A stretch of DNA of 64,000 nt from Albimonas pacifica. GTDB taxonomy: Bacteria; Pseudomonadota; Alphaproteobacteria; Rhodobacterales; Rhodobacteraceae. The first letter of the stretch is position 1; every line of letters begins with the position of its first letter. The stretch lies in contig NZ_FOQH01000002.1 of assembly GCF_900113695.1 (NCBI RefSeq), forward strand, positions 310,001 through 374,000, read 5' to 3'. The notes under the pieces are model-generated. The model was given only the letters and a program-made list of their open reading frames with translations, searched no databases and was not told the origin of the DNA. A program made the position numbers and the translations under genes. Shown in pieces: positions 52,497-60,991 of this stretch.

Positions 52497-53546
52497 TCAG
52501 TTCAGGCGGGCGACCACGAACTCCACCACCCCTTCCAGCGCGCCGCGCAGGGGGGAGGCGGGGAAGGCGGCCAGCGCCTCGCGCGCCTCGGCGGCATAGG
52601 CGCGGGCGCGGGTCTCGGCCCCGGTCAGGGCGTCGGCCTGCGCCATCAGGGCGAGCGCCTGCGCGAGGTCGCCGTCGCGCTGGTCGCGCTTCTCGATCAC
52701 CCGCTTCCAGAAGGCGCGGGCGGCCTCGTCGGGCGCGGCCTCGACCGCGAGCAGCACGGGCAGGGTGACCTTGCCCTCCCGGAAGTCGTCGCCGGTGTTC
52801 TTGCCGAGGTTCGCCGAGGCGCCGCCGTAATCGAGCACGTCGTCCACGATCTGGAAGGCCATGCCGAGCGCGGTGCCGTAGGTCTTGAGCGCCTGCACCT
52901 GCGCCTCCGGCGCGCCGGCGATCACGCCGCCGACTTCGGTCGCGGCGGCGAAGAGCGCGGCGGTCTTGCCGTGGATCATCTGCAGGTAGGCCGCCTCGCC
53001 GGTGCCCAGGTCGTTGGCGGTGGCGAGCTGCAGCACCTCCCCCTCGGCGATCACCGCCGAGGCGTTGGCGAGGATGTCGAGGACCCGCAGGCTGCCCGCC
53101 TCGATCATCAGCTGGAAGGAGCGGGCGAAGAGGTAGTCGCCCACCAGCACCGAGGACTTGTTGTCCCACAGCAGGTTCGCGGTGGGGCGGCCGCGGCGCT
53201 TCTCGCTCTCGTCCACCACGTCGTCGTGCAGGAGGGTGGCGGTGTGGATGAACTCCACCGTCGCGGCCAGCTTCACGTGATCGTGTCCGTCGTAGCCCGC
53301 CATCCGGGCCGAGGCGAGCGTCAGGATCGGGCGCAGGCGCTTGCCGCCGGCCTCGACCAGGTGGCGCGTCACCTCCGGGATGCGGGGCGCGTGCTCGGAG
53401 GCCATGCGCTCGGCGATCAGGCGGTTCACCGCCTCCAGGTCCTCGCTCACCAGGCCCATCAGGCGCGTGAAGGCGTCCTGCGAGGCGGCGCGGTCGGCGG
53501 GCTGGGCGGCGGCGGCGGTGGAGGAAGGCGGGGTCACGGGCGGCAT
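52497..53546 (-). CDS. ispB: Polyprenyl (octa-/decaprenyl) diphosphate synthase
   Basis: 349 residues. Both aspartate-rich motifs of trans-prenyltransferases are present: the first as LLHDDVVDESEKRRGRPTAN, the second as FQIVDDVLDYGG. GGKRLRPILT and GEVLQLATANDL also fit the ubiquinone side-chain synthase branch. It condenses isopentenyl units to make the ubiquinone tail; chain length cannot be told. Divergent from a DUF2007/methyltransferase pair, an arrangement I recall from other alphaproteobacteria. Confidence 0.92.
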   Translation of the reverse strand: MPPVTPPSSTAAAAQPADRAASQDAFTRLMGLVSEDLEAVNRLIAERMASEHAPRIPEVTRHLVEAGGKRLRPILTLASARMAGYDGHDHVKLAATVEFIHTATLLHDDVVDESEKRRGRPTANLLWDNKSSVLVGDYLFARSFQLMIEAGSLRVLDILANASAVIAEGEVLQLATANDLGTGEAAYLQMIHGKTAALFAAATEVGGVIAGAPEAQVQALKTYGTALGMAFQIVDDVLDYGGASANLGKNTGDDFREGKVTLPVLLAVEAAPDEAARAFWKRVIEKRDQRDGDLAQALALMAQADALTGAETRARAYAAEAREALAAFPASPLRGALEGVVEFVVARLN

Positions 53547-53650
53547 CGGGTCCGTTCGAGGCGCGCGTCGCGCCGGAGCGGCCGCGCGGAGTGTCGGGTC
53601 GGCGCGCCCGCGTCTCGACGGGCGGGGCCGCGCGGGGTAACCCTGCGGGC

Positions 53651-53884
53651 ATGATCGAGCTGATGCGCACGACCAACCCCGCCACGATCGCCTTCGCCAC
53701 GGCCCTGCTTCGCGGCGAGGATATAGACTGCTTCGTATTCGACGTCCACACGAGCGTCCTCGAGGGCAGTCTGGGCGTACTGCCGCAGCGCCTGATGGTT
53801 GCGCGCGACCAGGCCTTCCTCGCGCGGGCCGTGCTGCGCGACAACGACCTGGGCCACGAGCTGACCCCGGAGCGCGGCGGGTGA
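53651..53884 (+). CDS. DUF2007 protein
   Basis: 77 residues. MIELMRTTNPATIAFATALL, then CFVFDVHTSVLEGSLGVLPQ, then RLMVA match the small DUF2007 (putative signal transducer) family, whose fold resembles PII-like ferredoxin domains. Its stop overlaps the GTG start of the next gene (GTGA), and it is divergent from ispB. Function not established. Confidence 0.85.
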   Translation: MIELMRTTNPATIAFATALLRGEDIDCFVFDVHTSVLEGSLGVLPQRLMVARDQAFLARAVLRDNDLGHELTPERGG

Positions 53885-54687
53885 GCGGGCGGGAGGAGGC
53901 GGACGGCGCGGTCCGGGGCGGACCCTTCGCCGAGGCCGAGCTGACCTGCGACGCGCTCCTCGACGGGCGGGTGATGCTGCGCCAGCCCCGCCGCGGCTAC
54001 CGCGCGGCCACCGATCCGGTGCTGCTCGCCGCCGCCTGCCCGGCGCAGGCCGGCGAGCGGGTGCTTGACCTCGGCTGCGGCGCGGGGGCGGCGGCGCTAT
54101 GCCTCGCCGCCCGGGTGCCGGGGCTGGAGCTGCACGGGCTCGAGATCCAGCCCCCCTACGCGGCCCTCGCCCGGCGCAACGCCGCCGCCGCCGGCGTCGC
54201 CCTGACGGTGCACGAGGGCGACATGGCCCATCCGCCCGCGGACCTGCGGGCGATGTCCTTCGACCATGTGCTGACCAACCCGCCCTGGTTCCCCCCCGGG
54301 GCGCCGGCGCCCGAGGACGCGGGCCGCTCGCGCGCCCATGTCGAGGTGGCGCCGGTGACCGAGTGGATCGCCGCCGCCCTGCGCCGCCTGCGCCCCGGGG
54401 GCCGGATCGCCGCGATCCACCGGGCCGAGGCGCTGGGCCGGATCCTGGTGGCGCTCGACGGGCGCGCGGGGGACGTGCGCATCCTGCCGCTGGCGGCGCG
54501 CGAGGGCCGCCAGGCCCGCCGGGTGATCGTCGTCGCGCGCAAGGGCGCCCGCGGTCCGCTGGCGCTGCTCGCGCCGCTGGTGCTGCATGAAGGCGCCCGC
54601 CACGAGGCCGACCGCGAGGATTTCTCCGACGCCGCCCGCGCCGTCCTGCGCGACGCCGCCCCCCTGGGTCTCGGGCCCCCGGTCTGA
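53881..54687 (+). CDS. tRNA1(Val) N6-adenine methyltransferase-like protein (TrmN6/YfiC type)
   Basis: 268 residues, a Rossmann methyltransferase. VLDLGCGAGAAALCLAARVP binds SAM, and the catalytic motif is NPPW (FDHVLTNPPWFPPG), the signature of N6-adenine and N5-glutamine methyltransferases. The N-terminal part LDGRVMLRQPRRGYRAATDP is specific to the TrmN6/YfiC branch, which modifies A37 of tRNA1(Val). The GTG start at 53881 overlaps the DUF2007 stop; no better start lies nearby. Confidence 0.87.
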   Translation: MSGREEADGAVRGGPFAEAELTCDALLDGRVMLRQPRRGYRAATDPVLLAAACPAQAGERVLDLGCGAGAAALCLAARVPGLELHGLEIQPPYAALARRNAAAAGVALTVHEGDMAHPPADLRAMSFDHVLTNPPWFPPGAPAPEDAGRSRAHVEVAPVTEWIAAALRRLRPGGRIAAIHRAEALGRILVALDGRAGDVRILPLAAREGRQARRVIVVARKGARGPLALLAPLVLHEGARHEADREDFSDAARAVLRDAAPLGLGPPV

Positions 54688-55029
54688 GGTTTCTTTCCTC
54701 GCGAGGCGCGGTCGCGCGACCCGCGCTCTCCGCACCGCGCGCTCCGCGCGACGAACGCGCCGCGCGGCCGGCGCCCCCTTGGCGAGGCGGAGCGCCCCCC
54801 GCCCCACGCAGGCGCCCCGGGCTCGACCCGGGGCCTCGCGCCGCCCGCCCCCCGCGAGCGCCTCGCCGCCTCCGCGCCGCCGCCCGCCATGGAGCCTGCC
54901 AAGCCCGCCCACAGGGCGCCCATGGGCCCGGGAGCCCGGCCCTCGCCCCGCGCGCCCCGGCCGCCGCGCTTGACCCCGCTCCGGCGCGGACGCAACCAGA
55001 GGGGCCCTTCCGCCGCCGGACGCCTGCCG
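54688..55029. other. Intergenic region with REP-like palindrome (copy 3)
   Basis: 342 bases without a gene. At 54814-54834 lies GCCCCGGG-CTCGA-CCCGGGGC, a perfect copy of the dispersed palindrome. The rest is GC-rich low-complexity sequence; I see no promoter. Confidence 0.6.
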
Positions 55030-56220
55030 ATGCCCCTTCCCGTGCCCAACGCCATCGCCGCCCTCCTGCCCGAGCTGACCGCGTGGCGGCGCGACCTGCA
55101 CGCCCATCCGGAGGTCGGCTTCGACCTGCCGCGCACCGCCGGCCTCGTCGCGGCGAAGCTGCGCGCCTTCGGGCTGGACGAGGTGGTGGAGGGCTTGGGG
55201 CGCAGCGGCGTCGTCGGTCTGATCCACGGCCAGGACGGGCCGGCCGCGGACGCCGTGGGGCGCATCCTCCTGCGCGCCGACATGGACGCCCTGCCGATGC
55301 AGGAGGCGACGGGCCTGCCCCACGCCTCCACCGTCCCGGGCGCCTTCCACGGCTGCGGGCACGACGGCCACACCGTCATGCTGCTCGGCGCCGCCCGTCG
55401 CCTGGCCGAGACGCGCAATTTCTCCGGCACCGCCGTGCTGGTCTTCCAGCCGGCCGAGGAGGGCGACCGCGGCGCCAAGGCGATGATCGACGACGGGCTG
55501 CTCGATCGCTGGCCGGTGCGGGCGGCCTTCGGCCTGCACAACGCGCCCGGCATGGCCCTGGGCGCGATGGGCACGCGGCCGGGGCCGATGCTCGCCTATT
55601 CCGACCGTTTCCGCTTCACCCTGCGCGGCCGCGGCGGCCATGCCGCCCGCCCGCATCTCGCCGACGACCCGATCGTCGCCGCCGCCTCCCTCGTCCAGGG
55701 CCTGCAGGCGCTGGTCGCCCGGCGCCGCGACCCGATGGTCCCCGCCCTGATCTCCGTCACCCGGCTCGAGGCCGGGACCGCCAGCAACGTGATCCCCCAG
55801 ACCGCAGAGCTCTGGGGCACGCTGCGCACGCTCGACCCCGATCTCGTCGCCCCGATGATCGAGGGCATGCGCCAGGTCGCCGAGCGCACCGCCGCCGCGC
55901 ATGGCGTCGCGCTCGAGGCCGAGCTCGGCCTCGACGCCGATCCCGCGCTGGTCAACGACCCGGCCGCGACCGCCTTCGCCACCCAGGTGATGCGCGAGGT
56001 GGCGGGCGAGGACGCGGTCGACCCCGCCGTGCCCGCCGAGATGGGGGGCGAGGACTTCGCCTGGTTCGCCCAGGCGGTTCCCGCCTGCTTCGCGCTGATC
56101 GGCAACGGCGCCTCCGCCCCCGTCCACCACCCCGAATACGACTTCGACGACGCCGCCGCCCCCCACGGCGTCGCCTGGTGGTGCCGGCTGGTGGAGCGGG
56201 CGCTGCCGCGCCGCGCCTGA
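55030..56220 (+). CDS. M20 family amidohydrolase (hippurate hydrolase-like), paralogue 1
   Basis: 396 residues. Peptidase M20D metal and catalytic motifs are present: RADMDALPMQEATGLPHAS, HGCGHDGHTVMLLGAARRLA, FQPAEEGDRGAKAMIDDG, GLHNAPG and the C-terminal MGGEDFAWFAQ. Relatives hydrolyse N-acyl or N-benzoyl amino acids, indole-acetyl conjugates or N-acetyldiaminopimelate. Substrate unknown. It is followed by a close paralogue, so a tandem duplication with possible divergence in specificity is likely. ATG at 55030 is the first codon of the conserved protein; SD weak. Confidence 0.9.
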   Translation: MPLPVPNAIAALLPELTAWRRDLHAHPEVGFDLPRTAGLVAAKLRAFGLDEVVEGLGRSGVVGLIHGQDGPAADAVGRILLRADMDALPMQEATGLPHASTVPGAFHGCGHDGHTVMLLGAARRLAETRNFSGTAVLVFQPAEEGDRGAKAMIDDGLLDRWPVRAAFGLHNAPGMALGAMGTRPGPMLAYSDRFRFTLRGRGGHAARPHLADDPIVAAASLVQGLQALVARRRDPMVPALISVTRLEAGTASNVIPQTAELWGTLRTLDPDLVAPMIEGMRQVAERTAAAHGVALEAELGLDADPALVNDPAATAFATQVMREVAGEDAVDPAVPAEMGGEDFAWFAQAVPACFALIGNGASAPVHHPEYDFDDAAAPHGVAWWCRLVERALPRRA

Positions 56221-56374
56221 GGCGCCTGCCGCCACGTGACGCGCGCGCGGGCGGCCCCTGCGGCCGCTCCGCGCTTCCGCGAGGCGGCGGCGCGTGCCAG
56301 TCTCTACGCCCGATCCGACCGCACGGCGGGCGCCGCCCGCGCCCGACCACGACCACCACCCTCGGGGGACCTCC

Positions 56375-57562
56375 ATGAACAAGCCGATCCCGAACTCCAT
56401 CGCCTCGATGCAGGCCGAGATGACGGAGTGGCGGCGCGACCTGCACGAACACCCCGAGCTGAACTACGAGGAGGTGCGAACCGCCGGCGTGGTCGCCGCC
56501 AAGCTGCGGTCCTGGAGCTTCGACGAGGTGGTCGAGGGCCTGGGCAAGACCGGCGTGGTGGGCATCCTGCACGGCCACGACGGCCCCGCGGCCGGGCCGG
56601 AGAAGCGGGTCCTGCTGCGCGCCGACATGGACGCGCTGCCGATCCTCGAGGCGACCGGCGCCCCCCACGCCTCCAAGACCCCGGGCAAGATGCACGCCTG
56701 CGGCCACGACGGGCACACGACGATGCTGCTGGGCGCCGCGAAGCACCTGGCCGAGACGCGCAACTTCTCCGGCACCCTGGTCTTCGTCTTCCAGCCGGCC
56801 GAGGAGGGCGGCGGCGGCGCCAAGGCGATGATCGACGACGGGTTGCTCGCGCGCTGGCCGGTGCGCGCGGCCTTCGGGATGCACAACCACCCCGGCTCGC
56901 CGGTGGGGACCATGGGCACGACGCCGGGGGCCGCGCTCGCCTACGCCGACCGCTTCAAGATCGTGATCAGGGGCAAGGGCGGCCACGCGGCGATGCCGCA
57001 TCTCGCCGACGACGTGATCGTGGCGGGCGCGCAGCTCGTCACCGCCTTCCAGTCGATCATCTCGCGCAGGCGGGATCCGATGAACCCCGCGGTGATCTCG
57101 ATCACGAAATTCTCCGCCGGCTCCGCCTACAACGTGCTGCCGCCCGAGGCGGAGCTTTGGGGGACGGTGCGCGTGCTCGACCAGGCGCTCGCCGGCCAGC
57201 TGATCGAGGAGATGCGCCGGCAGTGCGAGATGATCTCCGCCGCGATGGGCTGCACGGTGGAGGCGGAGCTGGGCCTCGACGCCTATCCGGTCACCTGGAA
57301 CGACCCGGAGCTGACGAAGTTCTCGGTCGAGGTGATGCAGGAGGTCTGCGGCGAGGCCAACGTCGACCCCGACGCCACCGCGGTGCTGGGGGGCGAGGAT
57401 TTCGCCTTCTTCGGGCAGGTCGTGCCCGCCTCCTTCATCTTCATCGGCAACGGCGACACCGCGCCCCTGCACCATCCGCAGTACGACTTCAACGACGAGA
57501 TCAGCCCGCTGGGCGTCCACTACTGGACCCGGATCGCAGAGCGGGCGCTGCCGCGCGGCTGA
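56375..57562 (+). CDS. M20 family amidohydrolase (hippurate hydrolase-like), paralogue 2
   Basis: 395 residues. It aligns along its whole length with the gene just upstream, including MHACGHDGHTTMLLGAAKHL, FQPAEEGGGGAKAMIDDGLL, GMHNHPGSP and LGGEDFAFFGQ, with the Cys, His and Glu ligands intact. Differences cluster in the lid domain (KIVIRGKGGHAAMPHLADDV against the paralogue). The ATG at 56375 is the start of similarity; an earlier ATG (56294) adds low-complexity residues. A separate 154-base leader with GGGGGAC before the ATG allows independent expression. A hairpin follows at 57600. Confidence 0.9.
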   Translation: MNKPIPNSIASMQAEMTEWRRDLHEHPELNYEEVRTAGVVAAKLRSWSFDEVVEGLGKTGVVGILHGHDGPAAGPEKRVLLRADMDALPILEATGAPHASKTPGKMHACGHDGHTTMLLGAAKHLAETRNFSGTLVFVFQPAEEGGGGAKAMIDDGLLARWPVRAAFGMHNHPGSPVGTMGTTPGAALAYADRFKIVIRGKGGHAAMPHLADDVIVAGAQLVTAFQSIISRRRDPMNPAVISITKFSAGSAYNVLPPEAELWGTVRVLDQALAGQLIEEMRRQCEMISAAMGCTVEAELGLDAYPVTWNDPELTKFSVEVMQEVCGEANVDPDATAVLGGEDFAFFGQVVPASFIFIGNGDTAPLHHPQYDFNDEISPLGVHYWTRIAERALPRG

Positions 57563-57599
57563 TCGGCTTAAAGGCGATATCTCGCAAGAAAATTGCGGA

Positions 57600-57622
57600 G
57601 AGGCGCAACAATGTTGCGCCTC
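57600..57622 (+). terminator. Perfect 11-bp hairpin in an AT-rich patch
   Basis: GAGGCGCAACA (57600-57610) and TGTTGCGCCTC (57612-57622) form an almost loop-less perfect inverted repeat, 38 bases after the second M20 gene. It lies at the start of a strikingly AT-rich patch (57563-57720). It may be a terminator or a regulator site for the following gene. Confidence 0.55.
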
Positions 57623-57752
57623 ACGCCCCGTTAGTATTCATCTCTTCTGAAGCCTTACGAATTTTCCGTCACAAGGCTGTGTATTTTTGATGACGACTCG
57701 GGCTCCCGGCGCCAATCTTATGGGCATCGCTAGATCAGCAAGGAGGACGTCC

Positions 57753-57926
57753 ATGAACCTCGCCGGCCACATCACCGAGCTGCGCAGGAAGCACGAGACT
57801 CTCAACCGCATGATCGAGGAGGAGCAGCGCCGCCCGGCCGTGAACGACCTGGAACTGTCCCGCCTGAAGCGCGAAAAGCTGAAGCTGAAAGAGGAGATCG
57901 TGCGGCTCAGTCCCGCGATCCACTGA
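57753..57926 (+). CDS. Small DUF465/YdcH-family protein
   Basis: 57 residues, all helical: HITELRRKHETLNRMIEEEQ, then LELSRLKREKLKLKEEIVRL, the coiled-coil hairpin of the DUF465 (YdcH) family. The function is unknown; such proteins are abundant and soluble. AAGGAGGA lies 7 bases before the ATG. The AT-rich leader suggests strong expression. Confidence 0.88.
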   Translation: MNLAGHITELRRKHETLNRMIEEEQRRPAVNDLELSRLKREKLKLKEEIVRLSPAIH

Positions 57927-57981
57927 CCCCCTGAAGGGTCGGCGGAGCCCGCCTCCGGGAGGGAGGCGAGGGCTCCGGGCA

Positions 57982-58017
57982 GGGGCGCGGCCGGGGGGCC
58001 TGCGCCCCGCCTTGTTT
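57982..58017 (+). terminator. Terminator after the DUF465 gene
   Basis: GGGGCGC (57982-57988) pairs with GCGCCCC (58002-58008) and is followed by GCCTTGTTTT, a short T-run. A second imperfect hairpin (57943-57977, CGGAGCCC...GGGCTCCG) precedes it. Ends the small gene before the convergent DMT transporter. Confidence 0.65.
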
Positions 58018-58044
58018 TCGGGGCCTGTCCTCAGGTCCTCGGCG

Positions 58045-58980
58045 TCAGGGCGCCGGGTCCAGCGGCTGCTCCGGCGGCTCGACCGGCGCCGCCCGCCGCC
58101 CGCGGGCCGAGCCCAGCGCGGCCAGCCCCGCGCCCCCCGCGATCAGCCCGGCCGAGAGCGCGAGGCCGGGGGTCAGCGCCGCCTCCCCCGCCGCCGCCAG
58201 CGCCAGCGTCGACAAGAGCGGCGCCGCGTAGGCCGCCACCCCCAGCAACTGGATGTCGCCCCGCTTCACCCCTACGTCCCAGACGTAGAAGGCGAGGCCC
58301 AGCGGACCCGCGCCCAGCGCCAGCACCGCCAGCCACTCGCCCGTCGTCGCAGGCCAGACCGTGGTCTCGAGCGCGAGATGGGCCGCGGCCGACAGCACGG
58401 CGCCCGCGGCGCAGAAGCCGGTGACCGCCTCGGTCGGCGCCTTGCCCGCGAGGCGCGAGAGCACCGAGTAGCCCGACCACAGCAGCGAACAGAGCCCGGC
58501 CGCGGCGAAGCCCAGCGCATGTTCCCCCGCGAAGACCAGCCGCCCGCCGGGGGCGAGGATCAGCCCTGCGCCCACCAGGGCGGCCAGCGCGCCGACGAGG
58601 TGCAGCGCGCGGAGCCGCTCGCCCGGCAGCAGGCCCGAGAACAGCACGATCAGCAGCGGCCACAGGTAGGCGATCAGCCCGGCCTCGGCCGCGGGCGCGT
58701 TGCGCAGGGCGGTGAAGTAGAAGAAGTGGTAGCCGAAGATCCCCCCGATCCCCAGCGCCGCCACCGGCCAGGGCTGGCGCAGCGCCGCAAGCGCCGGGCG
58801 CCCGGCGGCCTTCGCCCAGACCACCCCCACCAGCGCCCCGATCCCGAGGCACATGGCGACGAGCTGGAACGGCGGCACGGCGCCCGAGCGCACCGTCAGC
58901 AGCGCCAGCAGCGCCCACAGCAGCACCGCGACCGCGCCGACGGCGGTCGCGCGCATCCGGCCCGGGGACGGCCCGCTCAC
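58045..58980 (-). CDS. DMT superfamily transporter (EamA/YddG-like)
   Basis: 311 residues with ten hydrophobic segments. ALGIGGIFGYHFFYFTALRN, then APAAEAGLIAYLWPLLIVLF and GLCSLLWSGYSVLSRLAG resemble YddG-type aromatic amino acid exporters within the EamA family. Start: a GTG at 58980 is the longest reading; an ATG eight codons on (58956) begins just before the first helix and may be the true one, neither with a clear ribosome site. Convergent with the DUF465 gene. Confidence 0.82.
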   Translation of the reverse strand: MSGPSPGRMRATAVGAVAVLLWALLALLTVRSGAVPPFQLVAMCLGIGALVGVVWAKAAGRPALAALRQPWPVAALGIGGIFGYHFFYFTALRNAPAAEAGLIAYLWPLLIVLFSGLLPGERLRALHLVGALAALVGAGLILAPGGRLVFAGEHALGFAAAGLCSLLWSGYSVLSRLAGKAPTEAVTGFCAAGAVLSAAAHLALETTVWPATTGEWLAVLALGAGPLGLAFYVWDVGVKRGDIQLLGVAAYAAPLLSTLALAAAGEAALTPGLALSAGLIAGGAGLAALGSARGRRAAPVEPPEQPLDPAP

Positions 58981-59364
58981 AGGTCCGCTCGGCGCGAGGG
59001 CAGGGGGGCGGCGACGGTCATGGGAAGGCTCCGGCGGCGAGGGGCGGACGCGCCTCCTGTGCCGGGGGCGCCGGGCAGGGTCAAGGGCCGGGGGAGGGGA
59101 GGGGGGGTGGATCCGGCGGTCGACGGTCAGAGGGGGGGCAATCGCGTCGACACGCCGGATCCGAGGGGCGTTTTCCCGGTCGCAGCTCTGGGAACCCGCG
59201 CCTTGACTAAGAAGCTCGCCTGCGAACGCGGCGGGGTTTCGACGCGATTGAGGCGATTGCGCCGCAATGCTGAGGATCCGTTGGGCAACGTGGCGCCGAT
59301 CGTTGGTTTGTGAAACAATCCTACGGCCCGCCGCACCCGCGTCGCCGCGTCCTCCCGGCGCCTC
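58981..59364. other. Intergenic region with no recognised gene
   Basis: 384 bases. The second half (about 59180-59330) is less GC-rich than its surroundings. A 69-codon open frame on the minus strand (59127-59336) matches nothing I know and was not called. No terminator with T-run is seen. Confidence 0.5.
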
Positions 59365-60351
59365 CTAGTCCGGGGCCCCGACGCCCAGCGGCGCGAGCTG
59401 GGCGCGGGTGGCGTCGGCCTCCGCCTCCAGCCAGGCGAGCAGGGCCGCGAGGCGCGGGGCGCGCTCGGCCCCCAGCGGGCAGACGAAGCGATAGGCGCCG
59501 GGCAGGCTCAGCACCGGGCCGAAGGGCGCGACCAGCCGCCCCGCCGCCAGCTCCCGAACGCACAGGAAGCTGCGCCCCAGCAGCACGCCCGCGTTCTCCA
59601 CCGCCGCGTCGACCGCGTGGTCGAAGGTCGAGAAGCGCAGCCCCCGGTCGCCGGGCAGGTCGAGGCTCGCGGCCGCGAACCACTCCGGCCAGCCGGGCCC
59701 GCCGGGGATGCGCGCGATCGAGTCGTCGTGCAGCAGCGTGTGGCCCGCGAGGTCGGCGGGGGTGGTCAGCCGCGCCGCCCGCTCGGGCGTGCAGACGGGG
59801 AGCATGGTCTCGCGCCACAGCTCGCGCGAGAACAGGGCCGGGTCCGCCTCCGCCGAGAGGCGCAGGGCGCAGTCGATCTCGTCGCGCTCGAAATCCAGCG
59901 TGCGCAGGGAGGCCACGAAGCGCAGCTCGATCTGCGGATGCAGGTCGGCGAAGCGGAACAGGCGCGGCGCCAGCCACTTGGCGGTGACCGCGGGGCCGGC
60001 GGTGAGGCTGAGGGGGCGGCTGTCGGAGAGGCGCGCGACGGCGCGCTGCGCCTCGCGGAACGCCTCGAAGCCGCGGGCGACGCCGGGGACCAGGGCGCGG
60101 CCGGCCTCGGTGAGTTCGACCGCGCGGTTGAGGCGGCGGAAGAGCGGCGTGCCCAGCTCGGTCTCCAGCTGGCGGATCCGCCAGGAGAGGGCGGCGGGCG
60201 TCACGTTCAGCTCGTCGGCGGCGCGCGCGAAGCTCATGTGGCGGGCGGCGGCGTCGAAGGCGCGCAGGGCGTCGAGGGGGGGCAGGCGTCGGGTTTCGGA
60301 CAAGCTGGGTTTCACCGAAGGGGGCAAGGAACTCGTTTGTCGCGCCATCAT
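59365..60351 (-). CDS. LysR family regulator (GcvA-like)
   Basis: 328 residues from the first of two adjacent ATGs (60351; second at 60348). The winged helix-turn-helix lies at about 24-85 (LDALRAFDAAARHMSFARAA, DELNVTPAALSWRIRQLETE, GTPLFRRLNRAVELTEAG). The substrate-binding domain follows, with GcvA-type segments (LSLTAGPAVTAKWLAPRLFR, RDEIDCALRLS). It is divergent from a small DUF1127-like gene, a pairing often seen with GcvA-type regulators in Rhodobacterales, and probably controls it. Target and effector unknown. Confidence 0.88.
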   Translation of the reverse strand: MMARQTSSLPPSVKPSLSETRRLPPLDALRAFDAAARHMSFARAADELNVTPAALSWRIRQLETELGTPLFRRLNRAVELTEAGRALVPGVARGFEAFREAQRAVARLSDSRPLSLTAGPAVTAKWLAPRLFRFADLHPQIELRFVASLRTLDFERDEIDCALRLSAEADPALFSRELWRETMLPVCTPERAARLTTPADLAGHTLLHDDSIARIPGGPGWPEWFAAASLDLPGDRGLRFSTFDHAVDAAVENAGVLLGRSFLCVRELAAGRLVAPFGPVLSLPGAYRFVCPLGAERAPRLAALLAWLEAEADATRAQLAPLGVGAPD

Positions 60352-60425
60352 GGCCCGGCGATACTGGCGATGCAAAGGGCCGATGCGCCTCCCTCGCAGT
60401 TCCAGGCCCAAGTGGAGTTGATCCG

Positions 60426-60608
60426 ATGCCCGAGCTCGATTTCGCCCGCGCAGGCGCCCCCGCCCAGGTCGCCGCCGCCTTCGCCGCCCGCCGCGCCCGC
60501 GCGCGGGCCTTCCATGCCGCCGCCCGGGCGGTCGCCCGCTGGGCGGCCGGCCTCGGCCGCCCCCGCGGCCGGGCGCTGGCGGCGGGATGCTGCCCGCACC
60601 CGGCCTGA
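60426..60608 (+). CDS. Small DUF1127-like protein
   Basis: 60 residues, Arg/Ala-rich: MPELDFARAGAPAQVAAAFA, then RARAFHAAARAVARWAAGLG. It follows the pattern of small DUF1127 proteins, whose alphaproteobacterial members act in RNA and stress regulation. It starts 75 bases from the divergent LysR gene with GGAG (60413-60416) upstream. The C-terminal part (RPRGRALAAGCCPHPA) is unusual, and the assignment is tentative. Confidence 0.5.
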   Translation: MPELDFARAGAPAQVAAAFAARRARARAFHAAARAVARWAAGLGRPRGRALAAGCCPHPA

Positions 60609-60991
60609 CGCTCGCGCCGCCGGCCGCCTCCCCGCCGGCCGCGCGAGGCCCCGGGTCGAGCCCGGGGCGCCCCCGGGGCGCCGGCGACGCCGTTCCTCCC
60701 GCGGCCGCCCGCCCCCGGCAGGCCGTGCGAGGCCCCGGGTCAGGCCCGGGGCGCTTCCGGGATGCGGGCGATGGGGCCCGTCCCGGGGCTCGTCCGAACC
60801 GTCCGGGGCCGCCTGCCGGCGGCGGGCGGTCCCGGGTCGGGGCGGGGCGCCCCAGGGGCCCGGGGCGCGGCCTTGAAAGTTGGGCGGCGCGGGCCCGGAT
60901 CCGCCCCGCAATCGCCCCCTCCCCGCCCTTGCCTCGCCCGCCTGCGCAGCGCAATTTCGGCCTCCCGCCCGCCCGAGCAGGAGAGAGAGCC
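60609..60991. other. Intergenic region with two REP-like palindromes (copies 4 and 5)
   Basis: 383 bases without a gene. GCCCCGGG-TCGAG-CCCGGGGC lies at 60648-60668 and GCCCCGGG-TCAGG-CCCGGGGC at 60732-60752. Both sit in a longer shared context (GCGAGGC before, GCGC after). A third, decayed version may lie near 60830-60850. Confidence 0.65.

Noticed and set aside
59127-59336. 69-codon minus-strand frame in the gap after the DMT transporter
   Set aside because: No ribosome site, no recognisable similarity, and it contains no motif; it could be a small gene but cannot be supported.
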